Part shown: positions 54,101 to 59,617 of the stretch, one piece after another | Position numbering within the stretch: position 1 is the first letter of the stretch | Layout of the letters: each line of letters starts with the position of its first letter | Source: a virus | IMG/VR virus record: IMGVR_UViG_3300046318_000374 | Location: 1-64,000 of that record | DNA length: 64,000 nt | Strand: one strand, 5' to 3' | Made by a program: the position numbers and the translations under genes | Notes under the pieces: model-generated | The model's input: only the letters and a program-made list of their open reading frames with translations | Told to the model about the DNA's origin: nothing | Databases searched by the model: none

Positions 54101-54868
54101 GTTTGAAATTTGTGAGCAGTTCTGAACATATGGCGAGGTTGTAATAAACGCTCCTGGTTGAAAAGCTACACCAAAACCTTTTTCAGGATTTATTTGGTCT
54201 GGATATAATCTCAATCCACCCATTGTAATTTCAGCGATATAACAACCACTATTTACCCAAAATAAATCCTCCCCTTTGTTCTTTGCATTAATTTTTGTAA
54301 TACGCAGACCAGACCCCCAAATTGTAGAGTTTTTTGGAAGTATTACAGGATTATCTTCATAGTATGTACCTGCTTGCACTCTAATTACATAACCACTATA
54401 ACTTGATTTAGGGTCTAACCCATATCTACCATCATATCCCGGTGTTGCTAATTGAGCTGCTCTTTTTACTGTTCTTAAAGGGTATTGAATTGAACGTCCA
54501 TCGTTATTATCATCACCATCGGTAGAAGATACATAAAGGGTTGGGACGTTAGCACCAAAATCTTTTGAACGAATACCATCATATAATACCGTATCGCTTG
54601 CTAACAATGCATTTGATGCAGTTGCAGATAATTGAGTTAATCTTGTAAGATTTAATTCACCATCAAATGTTAAAGAACCAGTAAGAAAAACGGAACCTGT
54701 AATTTCACCTCTATCAGTTAATTCATTACCTAAAAAGAAATCATTATCTACCTGTAAAGAACCACTCAATAAGGAACTTCCGGTAACAATTAAATCTCCA
54801 CCAATTCGCAATGAGCCGGATATATCCTGTTGTTCTTCAATTTGTTTACGCGGTATTAATCTTGCCAT
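45158..54868 (-). CDS. Giant virion protein: pectate-lyase-like beta-helix plus 16 Cys/GGN repeat units
   Basis: 3236 residues. Residues 1-85 are fibre-type (FLGNELTDRGEITGSVFLTGS). Residues about 110-400 form a right-handed beta-helix (YVSSTDGDDNNDGRSIQYPLRTVKRA, YVIRVQAGTYYEDNPVILPKNSTIWGSG). A cupredoxin-like domain near residue 620-720 lacks the metal ligands. Then come 16 units of NKxFIQxETIAYxSSSWSxxxYNExSCSRDVGxIVDAVATDLLYGGNERSVxAGxYYY (shown in consensus, split by variable positions), mixed with a second repeat (SSSFxIVxxIIxNGTG, IKVTNTPQ). The end is ELGGGRIYFTSGNETGDFRIG and SLFSLVTPFSLALQI. Repeats of this kind are known in large marine T4-like phage fibres. Each unit has a conserved Cys. 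It overlaps the next gene upstream by one base. No enzyme signature in the beta-helix was verified. Confidence 0.88.
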   Translation of the reverse strand: MARLIPRKQIEEQQDISGSLRIGGDLIVTGSSLLSGSLQVDNDFFLGNELTDRGEITGSVFLTGSLTFDGELNLTRLTQLSATASNALLASDTVLYDGIRSKDFGANVPTLYVSSTDGDDNNDGRSIQYPLRTVKRAAQLATPGYDGRYGLDPKSSYSGYVIRVQAGTYYEDNPVILPKNSTIWGSGLRITKINAKNKGEDLFWVNSGCYIAEITMGGLRLYPDQINPEKGFGVAFQPGAFITTSPYVQNCSQISNQENSFTELYEEIPPGGGGLYVNGDAVHPDSPLASMVLDAYTQISPNGVGCLVNGRGFIQLVSFFNNFSYYAIRVNNGGHATLNNSNISFGLYGMYASGSRFISSSQGGNIDARDKVRASWSCVVDVLNKGLEDGLPTITTLNTAEGIKVTSELQRYLSGSESALTPTTETTAQVVADFNLVSAIVENGIGNFPTLLAKSSNKGYGFDSPYNILGATQITSSIDSASLSDLTHISQSFGTILSIFSNGTGSYVFKSNTEDAIKVTDITIEPSAYPAGDITTGSVSASFDNIINIVTNGLSVAPTIVSNNSASIKVTDTPQFTTGISSSLSTVSAISASFSIVYNILANGTGSAFEDIPTNHKRAYTITNNGSSSYSFDGVSGNPTITLFRGEEYKFYVSASEAAGPNNYPFFIRKSPISGITDSYDYDFGVVNNGDSVGNITFEVPYDAPNKLYYVAQNSEDMIGEFHIVNSNDTPRELIASTITYPDTFYSSSNPSQNVDVINAYDQLVNNKEFIQEETIAFLSSSWSAFSYNQTTCKRDIGYIIDGVAKDLLYGGNEESIRSGLYYYLYPSNAITTELTPTLTAVKYAAGMAEKVVKNVTFNYPSTEIDAVWQSIIDNRSFVQNETIAFISSSWSGGDGFYYDEVKCKRDIGHILDAVSTDLKYGGNERSTIAGQFYYLYPSAAVVGGVPSSTNQLEQTLTGIRYAKGVVGNLITNTTFVTASSSTQAAYDLLRANKELIQNETIQFINVAYPQLKYSTTKCRRDVGYIVDAIATDLLYGGNERSVTAGRNYYYYPSIATSTQKKETSGAIQYTKIIGDYVVQNILLDTPRIIGNDEKNIKVTALTNVTSSISGTAAEISSISSSFNIVEKIIKRGTGVLNSIVAQQNGQDWNTRNPLNITNGTQITSVTSSANLTSSIDTKFDIITKIIESGSSAKPAITSSHGDLIVVSGLNLVSAASASQTEANAISSSIGTIVNIVLNGTGSIPTYQSNTLQNIKVTNLSQWTGSNATQTQATAVSSSVETIKNIIKNGLGVVPTITLNTLQNIKVSNTPQYVSASYSGSSTQASAISASISLVVDILSGNSGVTASLSLPTSSYTTAQTASVVYYAYNLLKQNIPFIQAETIAYLSSSWNGFEYNEASCSRDIGLIVSGAAEDLLFNSYSASLVSGKYYLEYPSAATGSQLNQTVDGIKYASKLAQKTLQNIVYTYPNEQVQNASLQLKNNREFIQSETITYLSSSWGNFDYDDVKCKRDIGHVIDAVRTDLVYGGNERAVAAGTFYYLYPSQATGSQLVQTIDGIDYAGRMTQKIVVGTTFVTASQNKTNASNLLSLNKDLIAREVVEYVSSSWYGVSYNQAKCERDVKYILDAVRTDLVYGGNERTSTAGLFYYLYPSAATVGGVPSVTQQLDPTITGIKYGSGLAQKIILGNTFVTASKEKLNVRNLVQANRAFIQAETIQYTNAFYPDLVYNQASCSRDVGFIVDSVATDIVYGGNERSVESGVYYYKFPSKATSVEQKGQTIDSIDYANSLVNKLVSNITLDTVNFGKNTDNNIKATNTAQYTSSISVGNTELTKISSSFALVTEIISNGISYLPEVVKNTESGIKVTNETPTTSSISGGSTYADLVTSSFSLVRDIIHFGVNGTPDSLARNFEYGFQLATPTLLHITSTTQITGSGTYNGSDLTKVSSSYATIIDIVNNGTGSIPNIIENTSSSLNISGGTLFQSISSGSEADIQKIGSGFEIVMDIIEGTYPTLVSNNQNGVKVTNTPQLISGSAGGRVQASLVSASFAIVANIIANGTGSTTFISSSATANTNTKMVSAYNLLLGNKQMIIDETIAFVSSSWSTFDYNEASCSRDLGFIIDGAAYDLLYGGNSGSYVNGKYYYDFPSEATGSQLDQTLTAIRYASGLAERVVRNTTLAHISASQSTSASYVSLIKNKPFIQNEVIAYVSSSWSTFDYNEASCSRDIAYIVDAVATDLLYGGNERSLTAGDYYFRFPSQATDSQLQPTLDGIRYGKGVAMNVAKNTTFVTPNANTQYSYDLLLSNKEFIQNETVAFVNAKYPQLYYNETSCRRDVGYIVDAVATDLLYGGNQRAAKAGEFYYLYPSLAIESDQIVETTTAIDYARRFSDNIIQSNVVSAPQFVSNTYNNIKVTNTPQISGSAGTQTEATAISASISIVTDIVTNGTGSLPATIPYTTPSTDPNVINAYNLLKANIPFIQAETIAYISSSWVTGSNSDTAFLYNEASCSRDVGLIVSGAAEDLYWNSNSASVHNGYYYYLYPSQATDSQLDETLDGIIYASQLAQKIVLGTTFVTASASASAVYNALKQNKPFIQAETIAFVSSSWSTLAYSESKCRRDVGLIVDAVATDILYGGNQRSVTAGEYYFKYPSQATGSQLDSTLNAIDFAGGVAANVITNKTFVTASQSVSASVELLRSNRGFIQNETMAWLDSAWSFFVYNKDKCKRDVGYIIDGVATDLLYGGNERTVLSGEFYYKYPSKATLLGDGDSVGQLKQTNEGIDYASRISQKIAQNIVFHTASLEVSSSFDLLRRNKDFIAAEVIAYVSSSWSTVYYNEASCSRDVRYITDAAATDLLYGGTERAVTAGTYYYLFPSKATVAGVPSEANQLDPTLTGVRYGGKLATKVITNPTFVSPSGSALGGRELLTRNRLFIQKETIAFLSSSWSTLQYNEVSCSRDVGFIIDAVKTDLVYGGNERSIEAGSYYYKIPSVAIKPSYTDNGTVGQKIQTVDGINFARGVAEKIVNQTQMVFPGTKRRAAYNRLIAAKDELKQRAIGYTNGAFPYLVYNEASCSRDTGLIVDAVATDLLYGGNERGIAAASSYYNGQYGSAIAVTRDQLLETLETNRYLRTRAEFVAAGAPLESFGSLIVATGIDYSYNGAGVTFKALPSNQGGSGTADPAYEITELGGGRIYFTSGNETGDFRIGTGLSINQATGTLVGRTFSKSLFSLVTPFSLALQI
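45540..52640 (-). repeat. Sixteen SCSRDVGxIVDAVATDLLYGGNERS units
   Basis: Each unit is about 90-100 residues and carries [KN]xxFIQxET[IV]A, a Trp-containing SSSWS in most, an invariant Cys before RD, and [YLF]GGNxR or a variant. Two units (IVSGAAEDL, near 50610 and 47330) lack the GGN block. Between groups lie units of a second repeat (ISSSFxIVxxIIxNGTG). Confidence 0.88.
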
Positions 54869-55251
54869 TATTCTATGTCTGCTATTTTTCCTTTAATTTC
54901 AAAATCGGTTGCCTTTACTTCGGCAGGTAATCTAGTTATATCTGCCGTAAATGTAATTATTATATCATTATCAGTTACTATTGCATCGTATCTGTCCTGT
55001 GGCTGTTTAACTCCATATAAATAGACATCAACATAATCTTTTACATTATCTACCTCCAAAATATCAAAAATAAATCTTTTATTTCTTAAATATAAAGTAA
55101 AATAAACCCCATCTGTCAATTGAATTGAGTTTGGAGTGTATTGATATATGAAAGTATCAGTATTAACTTGTAATACAAAATCTTTGAATCCCATCCTATC
55201 TCTTTTCTTTAGAGTGGAAGCTATGTTAATATTTGGTAATGGTCTACTCAT
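54868..55251 (-). CDS. Small virion protein with shared C-terminal beta module
   Basis: 127 residues. The N-terminal half has KDFVLQVNTDTFIYQYTPNSIQLTDGVYFTLYLRNKR. The C-terminal half has VKDYVDVYLYGVKQPQDRYDAIVTDNDIIITFTADITRL and ATDFEIKGKIADIE, a module also present at the C-terminus of the next two genes upstream (55248-55604 and 55601-56665). It overlaps the 118-codon gene by 4 bases (ATGA) and the giant gene by 1 base, so all are translationally coupled. Function unknown; a neck or fibre-anchoring protein fits its position. Confidence 0.72.
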   Translation of the reverse strand: MSRPLPNINIASTLKKRDRMGFKDFVLQVNTDTFIYQYTPNSIQLTDGVYFTLYLRNKRFIFDILEVDNVKDYVDVYLYGVKQPQDRYDAIVTDNDIIITFTADITRLPAEVKATDFEIKGKIADIE

Positions 55252-55604
55252 GATATATACTCAACATCTCCGTTTATTTTTACTTCATCACTTTCTTCGA
55301 TTTGATATTCGTTACCAAATCTATCTAATGGTGGAAAGTTTGCTCTTTTGAACTTTATATAAAAATTATTATCTATCATTTCAAACACATAATCAACATC
55401 TCTTTGCAATAAACCATTTATATAAACATCAAATCTAGCCGATGGTTTTCTATATTCTTCTAATTTTGAATATAGTGTTTTAAGTCTAACATTCTTTGCT
55501 TCAAAAATCCAATAATAAGGATGCATTAAATCAAACGGAAACATTTCTATTTCGTTTGGTGCATTTACCTCTTTCATTATATTTTTAAGTTGTCTTATGT
55601 TCAT
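55248..55604 (-). CDS. Small virion protein with shared C-terminal beta module
   Basis: 118 residues. The N-terminus has MNIRQLKNIMKEVNAPNEIEMFPFDLMHPYYWIFEAKNVRLKTLYSKLEEYRKP in two parts. The C-terminus has RFDVYINGLLQRDVDYVFEMIDNNFYIKFKRANFPPL and ESDEVKINGDVEYIS, the same DVYxxGxxxxxxxYxxxxxxxxIxIxFxxxxxxLxxxDExxIxG pattern as its neighbours. It overlaps both neighbours by 4 bases (ATGA). Function unknown, with the neck or fibre attachment suggested by context. Confidence 0.72.
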   Translation of the reverse strand: MNIRQLKNIMKEVNAPNEIEMFPFDLMHPYYWIFEAKNVRLKTLYSKLEEYRKPSARFDVYINGLLQRDVDYVFEMIDNNFYIKFKRANFPPLDRFGNEYQIEESDEVKINGDVEYIS

Positions 55605-56665
55605 ATCTCTTGAAATTTACCAGTTATTGAAATTTCATCTTCCGTATCTAATTGGTATGGTAAATTTTCAAATGTAAATATAATTTCATTCAAAGTACCA
55701 TTGTAAGAATATGTGTAAAGTGATGGGGAAATAAATTCACCATTTATATAAATTCTAAACCAGTTTACAATATCAAATACACCAACTAATTCGGATGGTA
55801 ATATTGGTTTTTTAACATTGGTTAATTTGGCAGTATTTCCATTTACAAACTCTGCCATTTGAGAACCTCTAACTGCTACGAAATCAATTACTTGCGCGTA
55901 TTCGTTATATAGTGATGGTTGATTTCCTAATATACCACCAGTTAAATCGGTTTCAATTCCAAATACTACTTTTTTAGCAGTAAATGATTTTTTAGTTGTT
56001 GCTTTATTACCATATTGTTCAGGCAATAAGTACGCATTAACAGCCATAGTAAATGTAGTGCGGATAATTCTTTCAGTACCATCACCAACTTCCTGCTGAT
56101 TTTCAAATGATTCAATACGAGTTCTAAACTTAAACCCACTTTCACTTCCCCAATATCTATCAGTTGCATATTGAAATGCTTCAACAATTTTATTCATATG
56201 TTCCGTAAATGATGTCCAAATCATTACTTCATATGTTACTGTCACATAAGCAGGTACTGCCACATCATATTGTTGATATACCGGCTTTGCACCATTTTGT
56301 AAACTAAATCTTTCGTATCTATTTTTTTGAGAATACTTTTGAATAGATGGCATTGATAACTGCTCTCTAAAGTGTTGCATTGTAGCATCTCTTTCGATTG
56401 AGTTTCTCTTAAACATTATGATTGGTATTTGTATTCTACCTCTCTGGTCTCTTAAATACCCATCCTTTCTTGCGTTATTCCATCTTTCCGAATTTCCGTA
56501 TATAAGTGGAACTTTAAGACTATTTCCCTGCTCTTCTAATTCAGGTATGATAGTATTAGTCATATATTCGGCAATAGTGGTATCGATATCAATTAAGTTT
56601 ACACTTCTTTGAGCTTCTTTTTCTATTGGAATTTGTTTACCTCTATTTGTTTCTCTTATATTCAT
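55601..56665 (-). CDS. Tail sheath stabiliser/terminator candidate, gp15-like
   Basis: 354 residues. The N-terminal two thirds contain SLKVPLIYGNSERWNNAR, RIQIPIIMFKRNSIERD, AVPAYVTVTYEVMIWTSFTEHMNKIVEAFQYATDRYW and RIIRTTFTMAVNAYLLPEQYG. This order (VPLxYGxxxR, PxxxxxxxxxxxRD, VxVxYEVxIWTxxxxQMNxIVE) resembles T4 gp15, the ring that caps the sheath and joins tail to neck. The C-terminal 70 residues (FRIYINGEFISPSLYTYSYNGTLNEIIFTF, DEISITGKFQEI) are the module shared with the next two genes. It is longer than T4 gp15 (272) by about that module. Assignment rests on motif order and gene position. Confidence 0.58.
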   Translation of the reverse strand: MNIRETNRGKQIPIEKEAQRSVNLIDIDTTIAEYMTNTIIPELEEQGNSLKVPLIYGNSERWNNARKDGYLRDQRGRIQIPIIMFKRNSIERDATMQHFREQLSMPSIQKYSQKNRYERFSLQNGAKPVYQQYDVAVPAYVTVTYEVMIWTSFTEHMNKIVEAFQYATDRYWGSESGFKFRTRIESFENQQEVGDGTERIIRTTFTMAVNAYLLPEQYGNKATTKKSFTAKKVVFGIETDLTGGILGNQPSLYNEYAQVIDFVAVRGSQMAEFVNGNTAKLTNVKKPILPSELVGVFDIVNWFRIYINGEFISPSLYTYSYNGTLNEIIFTFENLPYQLDTEDEISITGKFQEI

Positions 56666-57126
56666 TATACTACTCTATCTTCAGTTTGAATTGTAGTTCT
56701 TCTACTCATAAATGCAGAACAAATAATTGAGAAGTGTTCCTGCTCACCAGTTCTACCACCTATTAATTGGTCTTCTCTTACATTATCAATTTCAAAGTAG
56801 GCATTATTGTGAAAAATAAAATCACCAATTTCTGGGTAAATGTCTTTATCTTTTAATGTAAAACGATTAAAACGGAAATCAACTGTTTGAGTTATATCTG
56901 AACCAAATCCTTCATAAGTTGCAGTTGTATCCTGTCTTTCAATCATAGCATTACATTCAACGCCCTGATAATACGTTTTCGAAAGTGATTCTCCATAAAG
57001 ATTTGTTTTTGAACTTTCTATGACAAGTTTATATAGTACAACAGCCGTTGTTACAACTGCATCTACCAATTCTCTTGATATTCCCTCGAAAAAATTTATA
57101 TCACGTTGAAGTGTAAAGCGAGCCAT
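56665..57126 (-). CDS. Neck / head-tail connector candidate
   Basis: 153 residues. The N-terminus MARFTLQRDINFFEGISRELVDAVVTTAVVLYKLVIESSKTNLYGES is helical, then YYQGVECNAMIERQ, FGSDITQTVDFRFNRFTLKDKDIYPEIGDFIFHNNAYFEIDNVRE forms a beta part with a GDFIxHxNxYFEIDN core. In T4-like phages of marine origin this pattern is found in small neck proteins. It lies between the gp13-like and gp15-like genes, with single-base or 3-base spacing, where T4 has gene 14. I name it as a neck candidate on this basis and not as gp14, because length and sequence differ from T4 gp14. Confidence 0.55.
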   Translation of the reverse strand: MARFTLQRDINFFEGISRELVDAVVTTAVVLYKLVIESSKTNLYGESLSKTYYQGVECNAMIERQDTTATYEGFGSDITQTVDFRFNRFTLKDKDIYPEIGDFIFHNNAYFEIDNVREDQLIGGRTGEQEHFSIICSAFMSRRTTIQTEDRVV

Positions 57127-57129
57127 ATT

Positions 57130-58287
57130 TTATCCTATATAAATTGCTAACGGGACCTTTCTTAACATCTCTTGATGCTGATTTGCCTCATTATTTCTAT
57201 TTTCAAATTGAACTTTTCTGCTCAACTCTTCCAAATTTTCTCTTAATTGAGTCATTAAGGCTTCTTTTTCCGTTTGGGCTTCTGCTCTTAATGCAGCACC
57301 ATCCAATGATACCTCACTACCGGGAATTGGTATTGTAGAATACTTTTCTCTAATTGCTCCCAATAATTCTTTAACCAATGCAAGAGTGTATTTTCTAATC
57401 CATTGTTTTCCCACATCATTTATGTTAGAATATGGTAAAAAATCATATCCAACATTTGAATAATCGGCAACAACATCGGATTGAACTCCAACTGAATTTT
57501 CTATGAAATCTTTTCTTACATAATAATCCAACCACAACTCTTTTAGTGTTGATGCAGCCGGAATTGGGAAAATTGTCAGTTTATTATCTACAATATTGAA
57601 TGTATGTGCAGATTTTCTTATCTGGTCATTAAATTCAATTTGTTGGATACGAAGTAAATCTTCAAATATTGGCATTAATACGAATTGTGCAGCCGGAGAG
57701 AACGAACCAAATCCAAATTCATCAATTAAGTTCAATGTACCTTGTCCAGAAACAGAATATGGGTCAAAAAATCTATTAATTGCCGGTGTTGGTTCAAAAT
57801 ATACCTTTGCTACATCAATTGCTTCACCATTTTCTAACTGATTTGATATTATTTCTTTCAAATCATATTCTTGCTTACTAGCAGTAAGCATTATTTTTAC
57901 TTTTTTGTATTCAGTATTACCACCTGCACCAACTAATGTACCATAAGCACTTGAAATTGCAACTAATTGACCTAAATTAGTACCATTTACTAATTTTTGA
58001 GAATAGTTAGTTCCAGCTGCCTTACCCTTTAAGGTCTCCAGATTGTTTCGGATATTAAATTGATTAACTTGTGCCCCATATTCAGATGTTGCCTCTTCAA
58101 AACATGCGTAGAAGTTTTCATCTACCAATTCCACATTTTGGATTGGATAACCTAATCTTCTAGCACACCATAAAGCAACTTTAGGTGCATCCATTTGAAA
58201 TTGTGTATCACTATCATAAATTCCAAAGGGAGTTTGACTTCCAGAATCAAATGATGATGAACCGGGATATATTAATTCTTGTGCCAT
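57130..58287 (-). CDS. Neck protein candidate, gp13-like
   Basis: 385 residues. Features are FQMDAPKVALWCARRLGYPIQNVELVDENFYACFEEATSEYGAQVNQFNIRNN near residues 30-85, a helical protein pattern seen in neck/connector proteins of large marine T4-like phages. Then KKVKIMLTASKQEYDLKEIISNQ, FFDPYSVSGQGTLNLIDEFG and LRIQQIEFNDQIRKSAHTFNIVDNKLTIFPIP. The C-terminus is a long Glu/Arg/Gln-rich coiled coil (QTEKEALMTQLRENLEELSRKVQFENRNNEANQHQEM). It is longer than T4 gp13 (309). A late-type motif lies 27 bases upstream, and the gene heads the unit that runs through gp15-like and the giant fibre. Neck role is inferred. Confidence 0.55.
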   Translation of the reverse strand: MAQELIYPGSSSFDSGSQTPFGIYDSDTQFQMDAPKVALWCARRLGYPIQNVELVDENFYACFEEATSEYGAQVNQFNIRNNLETLKGKAAGTNYSQKLVNGTNLGQLVAISSAYGTLVGAGGNTEYKKVKIMLTASKQEYDLKEIISNQLENGEAIDVAKVYFEPTPAINRFFDPYSVSGQGTLNLIDEFGFGSFSPAAQFVLMPIFEDLLRIQQIEFNDQIRKSAHTFNIVDNKLTIFPIPAASTLKELWLDYYVRKDFIENSVGVQSDVVADYSNVGYDFLPYSNINDVGKQWIRKYTLALVKELLGAIREKYSTIPIPGSEVSLDGAALRAEAQTEKEALMTQLRENLEELSRKVQFENRNNEANQHQEMLRKVPLAIYIG

Positions 58288-58314
58288 TTATATGTGTTCG
58301 TAATTGATGTTACA

Positions 58315-58323
58315 TATAAATAT
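58315..58323 (-). promoter_or_regulatory. Candidate late promoter of the neck unit
   Basis: TATATTTATATGTAACATC in the gene direction, ending 27 bases before the ATG at 58287. It likely drives the neck genes and the 3236-codon gene downstream. Confidence 0.6.
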
Positions 58324-58347
58324 AAAAAAATTGGAAAGGGGTAAAAT

Positions 58348-58374
58348 AAAAAGGGAGAACGTTTCCATTCTCCC
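58348..58374 (-). terminator. Rho-independent terminator after the 368-codon fibre gene
   Basis: GGGAGAA pairs with TTCTCCC around an 8-base loop and is followed by five T in the gene direction, some 28 bases after the stop at 58402. Confidence 0.85.
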
Positions 58375-58401
58375 AAATCAGTTGTGAAGGCTGATTATAT
58401 C

Positions 58402-59508
58402 TTAACTTATTTGTGTTACCGTTAATATTACCGATGGTGTTGCAGGTCTTGTTGGAGTTGATTGAGTTCCCTTTGCCTGAATTTGTCCATTTGCGGTAGT
58501 TTTAGAATAATACAATTGAATATAACTACCACTATCTATTGGAATTAGATAATTTAATGCAGCTACCATATATCCACCACCACTTATTTTTTCAACAGTA
58601 AAATCAGTATTTGAATTATCCACATTAGAACCTGTCATAGCAAACCAAATTGAAAAATCACATGCTTCATTTACAGTTGTATGTAGTTGTGCCGAAAATT
58701 GAACGTTGTAAACTCCCGTATGTTTTACATATATTCTACTATTGTTACCCACATAAATCGTTCCGTTTGTTACTGATGTATCCGTTGTATTGTATTGTAA
58801 TGGGTATGCCGTATTTGCCGAACCCGATAGAGTTGCTGTATGATAAAACTGCCCTCTATTAAATAATTTATTTCCATAGTAATAAAAACCACTTCCACTT
58901 GCCACATTTATATTACCAGTTACATTTAATGAACCGGTTATAGTTTGATTACCTTTGAAATCCGAAGAACCTGTATAAAATTGAGAACCAGTTACGATGA
59001 ATATTGAATTATGAAAATTAGAACTACCACTCACATCAATACTACCACTCATTTGTGTATTACCAATAATAGTATTAGTTCCTATCATTAAAGTATTACC
59101 AACAATAGTATTACTACCACTTAAAGTATGTACTCCTAAAAATGATGTAGAACCAGTTACATTAACAGAACCAGTAAATATATGTCTATCATCCAATGAA
59201 TCACCTAATATTGTTGAACCAGATGAGAAAAGTATTGATGATGAATATATAGTTACATAATATTCATTTGCCGTAAGTGTATTGAATGATGCATTAAGAG
59301 TACCACCTGTTAAATCGGAATCTTTTACATATCCTTTTGTATATTTTAATGAACCAGAATCAATTACTGCGTCTAATGTTGTTTGGTCATCAATCATAAC
59401 GGGCTTTGTACCCATATCTCTATGCTCTCTGGCATTGGTGTTTGGCCATAATACTTCATACGCTTGATTTTGATATGATGGTATTGGATTTCCTTTTTGT
59501 TGCCCCAT
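58402..59508 (-). CDS. Fibre-type protein with C1q/TNF-like C-terminal domain
   Basis: 368 residues. The N-terminal 60 residues contain NTNAREHRDMGTKPVMIDDQTTLDAVIDSG, an anchor-like start. Residues about 85-130 carry TIYSSSILFSSGSTILGDSLDDRHIFTGSVNVTGS, the element shared with the giant fibres. Residues 130-235 are short beta repeats with NTxxxGNTxxxGTN and GSxNVTGNINV. The C-terminus (about 245-368) is jelly-roll-like (VYNVQFSAQLHTT, DFSIWFAMTGSNVDNSN, VAALNYLIPIDSGSYIQLYYSKTT), like the C1q/TNF-type trimerising heads of some phage fibres. It sits right after the capsid gene with its own late motif and terminator, so it may be a head fibre or a short tail fibre. Confidence 0.83.
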   Translation of the reverse strand: MGQQKGNPIPSYQNQAYEVLWPNTNAREHRDMGTKPVMIDDQTTLDAVIDSGSLKYTKGYVKDSDLTGGTLNASFNTLTANEYYVTIYSSSILFSSGSTILGDSLDDRHIFTGSVNVTGSTSFLGVHTLSGSNTIVGNTLMIGTNTIIGNTQMSGSIDVSGSSNFHNSIFIVTGSQFYTGSSDFKGNQTITGSLNVTGNINVASGSGFYYYGNKLFNRGQFYHTATLSGSANTAYPLQYNTTDTSVTNGTIYVGNNSRIYVKHTGVYNVQFSAQLHTTVNEACDFSIWFAMTGSNVDNSNTDFTVEKISGGGYMVAALNYLIPIDSGSYIQLYYSKTTANGQIQAKGTQSTPTRPATPSVILTVTQIS

Positions 59509-59531
59509 TTTAATTTATTAGTGTGTATAGG

Positions 59532-59540
59532 TATAAATAT
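59532..59540 (-). promoter_or_regulatory. Candidate late promoter of the 368-codon fibre gene
   Basis: CGTATATTTATACCTATACACAC in two parts (core at these coordinates) in the gene direction, ending 23 bases before the ATG at 59508. Confidence 0.6.
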
Positions 59541-59562
59541 ACGAAAAAATATTGAAAACAAT

Positions 59563-59590
59563 AAAAAAGGGAGATGATTTCTCACCTCCC
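59563..59590 (-). terminator. Rho-independent terminator after the major capsid gene
   Basis: GGGAGGTGA pairs with TCATCTCCC (one G-U pair) around a GAAA tetraloop, followed by six T. A strong terminator, some 28 bases after the capsid stop at 59618. Confidence 0.9.
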
Positions 59591-59617
59591 AATTTTATTT
59601 ACACTAAATTATGTTAA

